Assembly (NCBI GenBank): GCA_938083405.1
Contig: CALKCV010000446.1
Location: forward strand, 1-7,183
Reading direction: 5' to 3'
Origin: an uncultured Microcoleaceae cyanobacterium
GTDB taxonomy: Bacteria; Cyanobacteriota; Cyanobacteriia; Cyanobacteriales; Microcoleaceae
DNA length: 7,183 bases
The translations under genes and the position numbers were made by a program. The notes under the pieces were generated by a model. That model was not told the DNA's origin and did not search any database. It saw only the letters and a program-made list of their open reading frames with translations. This document shows positions 1-4,282 of this stretch, in pieces. The stretch's first letter is position 1. Each line of letters opens with the position of its first letter.

Positions 1-88
1 TTTAGATTTTAGATTTAGTTGGCAATGGCCTCGATTAAATATTTTTTAATTTCTAATTAACAAATTTTTGCTTTGTTAGAGGAGAGGA

Positions 89-117
89 TTGGCTGAAAAT
101 TAAGATATAATTATGTT
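89..117 (+). promoter_or_regulatory. weak candidate promoter for sds
   Basis: A TTGGCT box (89-94) and a TATGTT box (112-117) are separated by 17 bases; each matches the sigma-70 consensus at four of six positions. A perfect TATAAT lies at 106-111 but has no -35-like hexamer at a workable distance. The region is AT-rich, so chance matches are likely. No clear Shine-Dalgarno sequence precedes the sds start at 154. Confidence 0.25.
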
Positions 118-153
118 AAATTTTGTTAAGTTACTGGCTAAGTCGGCTAATCC

Positions 154-1125
154 ATGACTTCTACTACTGTCCTTTTTTCCCCGGTTGAAGCAGATCTGCA
201 ACTGCTAACTGAAAATTTGAAAAAGCTGGTGGGTGCCCGTCACCCGATCCTCTACGCGGCTGCAGAACACCTATTCAGCACGAAGGGAAAACGGTTGAGG
301 CCAGCAATTGTCCTGCTCATTTCCAGGGCAACGATGCCGAAACAAGAAATCACCCCCAAACATCGGCGACTGGCAGAAATAACAGAAATGATCCACACGG
401 CCAGCCTAGTCCACGATGATGTAGTGGATGAATCAGAAGTAAGGCGAGGCGTACCGACTGTCCATAGTTTGTTTAGTAATCGCATCGCAGTATTGGCAGG
501 GGATTTTCTGTTTGCTCAATCTTCTTGGTATTTGGCCAATCTTGATAACTTGGAAGTGGTAAAACTGCTGTCGCAGGTAATTATGGATTTGGCGGAGGGA
601 GAAATACAGCAGGGACTTTATCAATTTGATGTTAATTTATCGTTTGAGGCTTATCTGGAAAAAAGTTATTGCAAAACGGCTTCTCTAATTGCCAATAGTT
701 CTAAAGCGGCTGCGGTTATAAGCGGGGTTTCTGCTGAGATAGCCCAAGATATGTATTATTACGGACGATGTATTGGTTTGGCGTTCCAGATAGTAGATGA
801 TATTTTAGACTTCACGGGTTCGACCGAATCATTAGGAAAGCCAGCAGGTTCGGACCTAAGAAGCGGTAATTTAACTGCACCCGTTCTATTTGCTTTGGAA
901 GAAAAGCCTTCTTTGGAGGTAGCGATAGAAAGAGAATTTGCTGAAGAAGGGGACATCGAAGAGGCGATCGCTTTAATTAAAGAAACCAAAGCTATAGAAA
1001 GAACTCGCGAGTTAGCAGCTTCCTACGCGAAAAAAGCTGCGGACCATTTACAATGCTTGCCGCCTTGCGATTCTCGCGAAGCTTTAATTAACCTTGCTGA
1101 CTATGTTTTAAGTCGCCTGTATTAA
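154..1125 (+). CDS. sds: solanesyl diphosphate synthase (long-chain all-trans polyprenyl diphosphate synthase)
   Basis: This enzyme adds isopentenyl diphosphate units to an allylic primer to make the long all-trans chain, C45 in cyanobacteria, that becomes the plastoquinone side chain. It is a soluble or peripheral cytoplasmic enzyme. The family signatures are all present: GKRLRP at residues 45-50, the first aspartate-rich motif DDVVD at 88-92 followed by RRG, and the second motif DDILD at 215-219, with GKPAGSDL after it. Alanine 83, five residues before the first motif, is the small residue expected in long-chain synthases, whereas short-chain enzymes carry a bulky one. The length of 323 residues is normal. 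The start at 154 gives the expected N-terminus (FSPVEADL near residue 8), although no good ribosome binding site is visible. The gene stands alone and is followed by a terminator-like hairpin. Exact chain length is inferred from the lineage. Confidence 0.95.
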   Translation: MTSTTVLFSPVEADLQLLTENLKKLVGARHPILYAAAEHLFSTKGKRLRPAIVLLISRATMPKQEITPKHRRLAEITEMIHTASLVHDDVVDESEVRRGVPTVHSLFSNRIAVLAGDFLFAQSSWYLANLDNLEVVKLLSQVIMDLAEGEIQQGLYQFDVNLSFEAYLEKSYCKTASLIANSSKAAAVISGVSAEIAQDMYYYGRCIGLAFQIVDDILDFTGSTESLGKPAGSDLRSGNLTAPVLFALEEKPSLEVAIEREFAEEGDIEEAIALIKETKAIERTRELAASYAKKAADHLQCLPPCDSREALINLADYVLSRLY

Positions 1126-1150
1126 AGTAATGGTAATGGGTAATAGATAA

Positions 1151-1209
1151 TGGGTGCATCTTAATTTGGCTAGCTAACTGGCATGGCTAAATGCACCCAA
1201 TTTTTGTTT
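1151..1209 (+). terminator. rho-independent-type terminator of sds
   Basis: TGGGTGCAT (1151-1159) pairs perfectly with ATGCACCCA (1191-1199). A 31-base loop separates the arms, and TTTTTGTTT (1201-1209) follows directly. It starts 26 bases after the sds stop codon, which is where a terminator would be expected. The loop is longer than in textbook terminators. Confidence 0.6.
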
Positions 1210-1218
1210 GTTAAAAAG

Positions 1219-1245
1219 CTAATCGGGATAAGCTCGCTATTAATC
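1219..1245. repeat. 27-bp direct repeat, copy 1
   Basis: This stretch (begins CTAATCGGGATAAG, ends CTATTAATC) is identical over 27 bases to 1314-1340; the copies are offset by 95 bp. CTAGTCC overlaps its last base (1245-1251) and recurs just before copy 2 (1307-1313). Confidence 0.85.
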
Positions 1246-1257
1246 TAGTCCTCTGTA

Positions 1258-1281
1258 GGTTGGGTGGAGTGAAACGCAACC
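1258..1281. repeat. palindromic dispersed-repeat fragment
   Basis: GGTTG at 1258-1262 pairs with CAACC at 1277-1281 around a loop containing GTGGAGTGAAACG. The style (GTAGGTTGGGT...AAACGCAACC) resembles small palindromic repeats scattered in many cyanobacterial genomes; that family link is from memory and inferred. It sits between the two copies of the 27-bp repeat. Confidence 0.5.
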
Positions 1282-1313
1282 TTTCCCCCGGTATCTTATT
1301 AAATTGCTAGTCC

Positions 1314-1340
1314 CTAATCGGGATAAGCTCGCTATTAATC
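1314..1340. repeat. 27-bp direct repeat, copy 2
   Basis: Exact second copy of 1219-1245. The flanking bases differ on both sides (C before, A after, against G and T for copy 1), so the identity is bounded at 27 bases. TCCCT (1311-1315) and AGGGA (1342-1346) form a short inverted repeat around this copy only. Confidence 0.85.
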
Positions 1341-1382
1341 AAGGGAAATCCAAAGATTAAAATCTCCCCAGAGTACAATAGT

Positions 1383-1418
1383 ATTGTTGGGTTCCACACT
1401 AACTGCACGCCCAACAAT
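1383..1418. repeat. 9-bp inverted repeat downstream of the 159-residue gene
   Basis: ATTGTTGGG (1383-1391) is perfectly complementary to CCCAACAAT (1410-1418), with an 18-base loop. It begins 28 bases beyond the stop of the minus-strand gene and could act as its transcript end or stabiliser. No T-run follows on either strand, so a classical intrinsic terminator is not supported. It may equally be a dispersed palindrome. Confidence 0.5.
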
Positions 1419-1446
1419 CAGGAATAATTATTTATTTGAAGAGCCC

Positions 1447-1926
1447 TCAAGCAAGATTGGGGGGAATTTTGCTGGCTCTATATTCAGGGGATGACTGATA
1501 CTGTTCTAAATAAGTCCCAATTAACTTTTGGACATCTTCGCGTTTAACTTCTGTCGCTGTTTCTAAATTACCGGGTGTTTCAAAAAACAAAAGACTGTCA
1601 AGAGGTGCCATTGCTACCATCTGAAATAAAATGTGAATAACAGGAACGGGTACGGCTACTAAATTAGCTTCAGCGGTAGAAGAGGTAGCATCTTTAAGAG
1701 TAGGAAAAGCGTAAACTACCCGTTTTTCTAGATTGGGTTCGTTACGATTGCTCAAGGTAGTCATAACCCAATTTTCATCCAGGCTTTGCCAAACAAAATA
1801 TTGAGGATGTTCTAACTGTTGGGCTAATAACTTCAGGGCAGGAGCGATGGCCAGGACAATTTTGGGCGTGTTTCCATCAGGAGGAGCATTATCGATGAGT
1901 GCTTGGATTTGTTCGTCTAAGTTCAT
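1447..1926 (-). CDS. uncharacterised 159-residue protein divergent from hetZ
   Basis: I do not recognise a characterised family; it reads like a conserved cyanobacterial hypothetical protein. The 159 residues appear soluble: there is no signal peptide or clear membrane segment. The N-terminal third looks helical (LDEQIQALIDNAP, then IAPALKLLAQQLEHPQYFVW). The middle suggests alternating strands (ENWVMTTLS, KRVVYAFPTLKDA, ANLVAVPVPVIHILFQM), and the C-terminus is a helix (EDVQKLIGTYLEQYQ) with a proline-containing tail. Amino-acid use is ordinary, and the one long frame fits the surrounding composition, so it is probably a real gene. ATG at 1926 is the natural start, with only a weak ribosome binding site. 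It is transcribed away from hetZ across a 99-bp shared promoter region and converges on sds. A role in HetZ/PatU biology is only guilt by association. Confidence 0.75.
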   Translation of the reverse strand: MNLDEQIQALIDNAPPDGNTPKIVLAIAPALKLLAQQLEHPQYFVWQSLDENWVMTTLSNRNEPNLEKRVVYAFPTLKDATSSTAEANLVAVPVPVIHILFQMVAMAPLDSLLFFETPGNLETATEVKREDVQKLIGTYLEQYQSSPEYRASKIPPNLA

Positions 1927-1946
1927 AACATTTCTAACGAAAAAAC

Positions 1947-1974
1947 TTTAAATTCTCAATAATTACAGAATCAA
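1947..1974 (-). promoter_or_regulatory. candidate promoter for the 159-residue gene
   Basis: Read on the minus strand, TTGATT (1974-1969) and TTTAAA (1952-1947) are 16 bases apart, each matching the sigma-70 boxes at four of six positions. They sit about 20 bases upstream of the start at 1926. The AT-rich context makes this tentative. Confidence 0.3.
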
Positions 1975-1990
1975 CTACTAACCGGGTGTA

Positions 1991-2020
1991 TTGCTAATGT
2001 AACAGTTGTTTTACTAGCAA
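1991..2020. promoter_or_regulatory. interrupted inverted repeat at the hetZ start
   Basis: TTGCTA (1991-1996) pairs with TAGCAA (2015-2020), and GTAA (1999-2002) with TTAC (2011-2014); there is a 2-base bulge on the left and an 8-base loop. It ends five bases before the first possible hetZ ATG and could be an operator or an mRNA hairpin over the initiation region. It does not match the GTA-N8-TAC NtcA pattern (the spacing here is 10) nor the HetR palindrome known upstream of hetZ in Anabaena. Confidence 0.4.
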
Positions 2021-2025
2021 AAAAA

Positions 2026-3192
2026 ATGATGGCGGAAGTCTGCCAAATGGAAAAACCAATTTATCAGCTACTCAAAGAAGAATTACAACAATCCACCCAT
2101 GCTTCCGAGTCGAACTGTTCGGAAGTAGCAGAAAGAATCAAAGAAGAAGTAAACCGGATTTGCACTGAAAGCAAACGAATTCAAGCCTCGGGAGAAGTCG
2201 AAAAATGGGCCCACAATTTGGCCCATCATCGCCTGCGGCAATGTCTTAGTTATTATAAGCTCGGTTCCAGGCAAGGCCGAGTGGAATTGCACAGTACCTT
2301 AAGTGCCATTATCTACAGGTACATCAGCCCTTCAGGGAAGGGGGCAAGCTATCAAGCTAGAGTAAACCTCATCGAGGATTTTCTCCAGCAATTTTATCTG
2401 GAATCTTTAAATGCCTTTCGGCGGGAAACCGAATTAGCTGCGACCTACACTCCGCGCACTAGATTAGAGCTAGCGGAATACATGGCCTTTACAGAAAGAT
2501 ATGGGAAACGAAGGATTCCTTTGCCAGGAGGTCGCAGCCAGCAGCTTATCGTGTTGCGGGCCCAAACCTTTTCCCAACAACAGCCGAAAGAAAATACTGT
2601 AGATATGGATCGCGCGGCGGAAGGCACAGGAGGCGACTCGGAGCAAAACTGGGGCGATCGTGCGTTGCATCAAGTACGGGATGCGATGGTGGCAAACGAA
2701 GGGAGTAGCGATTCGGAATCTCTGCGGGAAACCGTAATTTCTGAATTAATGGACTATTTGAGGGAAAAGCAACAAGAAGACTGCGCCGATTATTTTGCCT
2801 TGCGCTTGGAAGACTTACCCACGAACGAAATTGAGGAAATATTGGGTTTGACTGCGAGGCAAAGAGATTATTTACAACAGCGTTTCAAATACCATTTGCT
2901 CAAATTTGCTCTGGGACATCGATGGGAATTGGTTCATCAATGGTTAGAGGCGGATCTCGAACGCAATTTAGGCTTGACGCCTTCCCAGTGGGAAATATTT
3001 CTGAGGCAAATTAGCTCCGAGCAAGAGACTTTGTTAAATTTAAAGCAAGAGGGAAAGAGCGACGAAGCGATCGCTCAAACTCTCGAAATCAAAACGAACC
3101 TGGTCAAAAAGGAATGGTATAAACTTCTGGAGAAGGCTTGGGACCTAAGAAATAGTTTGAATTCCGGAACTGGAGCATCTACTGATGAATAA
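2026..3192 (+). CDS. hetZ: HetZ, heterocyst differentiation regulator
   Basis: HetZ is an early regulator of heterocyst differentiation in Anabaena, acting with HetR and PatU; it also occurs in filaments without heterocysts. Recognition rests on remembered family similarity across the N-terminal half: ESKRIQASG (48-56), GRVELHSTLSAIIYRYI (84-100), then LIEDFLQQFYLESLNAFRRE (115-134), LELAEYMAFTERYGKRRIPL (147-166) and RAQTFSQQQP (178-187). Residues 187-230 form a variable acidic linker. The C-terminal half holds two helix-turn-helix-like segments: about 262-292 (LTARQRDYLQQRF) and about 335-371 (SDEAIAQTLEIKTNLVKKEW), suggesting DNA binding. Three in-frame ATGs compete, at 2026, 2029 and 2047. 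The third has GGAAG at 2034-2038, eight bases upstream, and gives the N-terminus MEKPIYQLLKEEL, so it may be the true start. It overlaps patU by eight bases. Confidence 0.87.
   Translation: MMAEVCQMEKPIYQLLKEELQQSTHASESNCSEVAERIKEEVNRICTESKRIQASGEVEKWAHNLAHHRLRQCLSYYKLGSRQGRVELHSTLSAIIYRYISPSGKGASYQARVNLIEDFLQQFYLESLNAFRRETELAATYTPRTRLELAEYMAFTERYGKRRIPLPGGRSQQLIVLRAQTFSQQQPKENTVDMDRAAEGTGGDSEQNWGDRALHQVRDAMVANEGSSDSESLRETVISELMDYLREKQQEDCADYFALRLEDLPTNEIEEILGLTARQRDYLQQRFKYHLLKFALGHRWELVHQWLEADLERNLGLTPSQWEIFLRQISSEQETLLNLKQEGKSDEAIAQTLEIKTNLVKKEWYKLLEKAWDLRNSLNSGTGASTDE
2034..2038 (+). promoter_or_regulatory. possible ribosome binding site favouring the 2047 start of hetZ
   Basis: GGAAG lies eight bases before ATG 2047. 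The ATGs at 2026 and 2029 are preceded only by an A-run and no purine-rich Shine-Dalgarno core. This would shorten HetZ by seven residues. Confidence 0.35.
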
Positions 3193-4219
3193 CGAAACGA
3201 ATAAAGACGCGGAAGCTTTTGAGCGTTGCCTCTTAAATTGGCTGTTGCCAGAGGAAGTTTCCGAGTCAACCGAAAGGGGGGAAGAAGAAAATTTCGACCC
3301 CTCCATCGACACTAATAATTTGGGTATGGAACTAGATTTAGACTCGATAGATCCGCTCGAATTAGAAGATGACGACTTTTTGCGTGCCAATAACGAACAA
3401 CTCGCGGTAGGAGAAAGACCGATGTTAGTAGAAAATCGCGTTCAGACTTTATTAAAAGAGCGGCTCAAAACCCAAATTGAGCAAAAATTACCTATGTTTC
3501 CTTGGGAAGAGGAAATACAAGATTATCAAACTGATTATCCAGACTTGGAATTTACTCCATGGGTTCCCCCAACCCATACTTGGACCGCACATAAGCAAAA
3601 TCTACGGTGGGGGCGATTATCTATTCCAACTACGGAAAATGTTTTTGCTCAGTTGCTCGACTCTTGCCAGAATTTGCTTCTATCCCAGATGCAGGATGGG
3701 GCAAAAATGGTCATGGCGGTGGATGGTTTATTTCCGGGGCAGTCTAAATTACTAAACGATATGAGCAATCAAGTTTTGCTCGGGGCAAGACGGGATAATT
3801 TAGACCCCAGTCTTATTCCTAGCAATTACGAAGATGCTAATTCTTACCAACAAATGCTTTTATCGTTATTGGCGGCTAAGGATATTATTAACAGTCTGAC
3901 CATCGCTTGCAGGCCAAACGAACCAACTGCCCCCCGTCATTGGGAAACGGCTTTAGGGACAATTACTCTCCAGGCTGAATATCGAGCGTCTGAAACTGAG
4001 TCGGATAGCTGTTTGAGAATAAAAGCGACAATGCCTGCGGGAGGAAAGCTGCAACTAAAAGGGAATGAGAAGGTAGTCGGCCAACAACGGACTGAGAAGG
4101 GTGTTTTGGAGGTACAATTATTAAATCCTCAGCCGGACCAAACTTACGAGTTAAATGTAGGGTTCCACGATTGCTTTGTCAAACCTCTGAGGTTTGCTGT
4201 TCGTATCGAGCAGAATTAA
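3185..4219 (+). CDS. patU: PatU, heterocyst pattern protein (single uninterrupted ORF)
   Basis: PatU works with HetZ in control of heterocyst pattern. In Anabaena PCC 7120 the gene is split into patU5 and patU3, while here one 344-residue frame covers both parts. The identification rests on position right after hetZ, length and family feel. The N-terminus (residues 1-25) has a helical AFERCLLNWLLPEE segment, followed by a strongly acidic low-complexity stretch (22-78, with repeated DLDSIDPLELEDDD-type runs). A central region has KLPMFPWEEEIQDY (101-114) and a tryptophan/proline-rich patch (123-143). A helical part spans about 150-240, and the C-terminal part (about 255-344) looks rich in beta strands. 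No membrane segment or signal peptide is seen. ATG 3185 overlaps the hetZ stop by eight bases, with GGAG at 3172-3175 nine bases upstream inside hetZ, so the two are probably translationally coupled. Confidence 0.8.
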   Translation: MNNETNKDAEAFERCLLNWLLPEEVSESTERGEEENFDPSIDTNNLGMELDLDSIDPLELEDDDFLRANNEQLAVGERPMLVENRVQTLLKERLKTQIEQKLPMFPWEEEIQDYQTDYPDLEFTPWVPPTHTWTAHKQNLRWGRLSIPTTENVFAQLLDSCQNLLLSQMQDGAKMVMAVDGLFPGQSKLLNDMSNQVLLGARRDNLDPSLIPSNYEDANSYQQMLLSLLAAKDIINSLTIACRPNEPTAPRHWETALGTITLQAEYRASETESDSCLRIKATMPAGGKLQLKGNEKVVGQQRTEKGVLEVQLLNPQPDQTYELNVGFHDCFVKPLRFAVRIEQN

Positions 4220-4247
4220 GACGATTGGGAATTGGGCGCAGGTTGAG

Positions 4248-4265
4248 GGTTTAATTCTTTAAACC
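4248..4265 (+). promoter_or_regulatory. short hairpin just upstream of the TgpA-like start
   Basis: GGTTTAA (4248-4254) pairs perfectly with TTAAACC (4259-4265) around a TTCT tetraloop, 17 bases before the ATG at 4283. No T-run follows, so it is not a classical terminator, and no Shine-Dalgarno sequence is visible between it and the start. It may tune translation or mark a processing site between patU and the next gene. Confidence 0.4.
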
Positions 4266-4282
4266 TCCAAATAAGACTTTGT

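Larger units (their letters stand above)
1126..1446. other. repeat-rich spacer between convergent genes
   Basis: These 321 bases between sds (+) and the 159-residue gene (-) show no coding frame. In order they hold degenerate TAATGGG-like short repeats (1128-1154), a terminator-type hairpin (1151-1209), an exact 27-bp direct repeat (1219-1245 and 1314-1340), a GGTTG/CAACC palindrome between the copies (1258-1281), and a 9-bp hairpin (1383-1418). Such a collection is typical of a tolerated landing zone for dispersed repeats in filamentous cyanobacteria. Confidence 0.7.

Noticed and set aside
1..153. Partial gene at the left edge
   Set aside because: Very AT-rich with frequent stops; no plausible gene end could be recognised.
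1219..1340. CRISPR array
   Set aside because: There are only two repeat copies, one spacer-like gap of 68 bases, and no cas genes nearby.
1383..1418. Intrinsic terminator for the minus-strand gene
   Set aside because: The stem is good, but no T-run follows on the minus strand, so it is listed only as an inverted repeat.
1999..2014. Possible NtcA site upstream of hetZ (GTA...TAC)
   Set aside because: The spacer is 10 bases instead of the required 8, and no suitable -10 box is at the usual distance.
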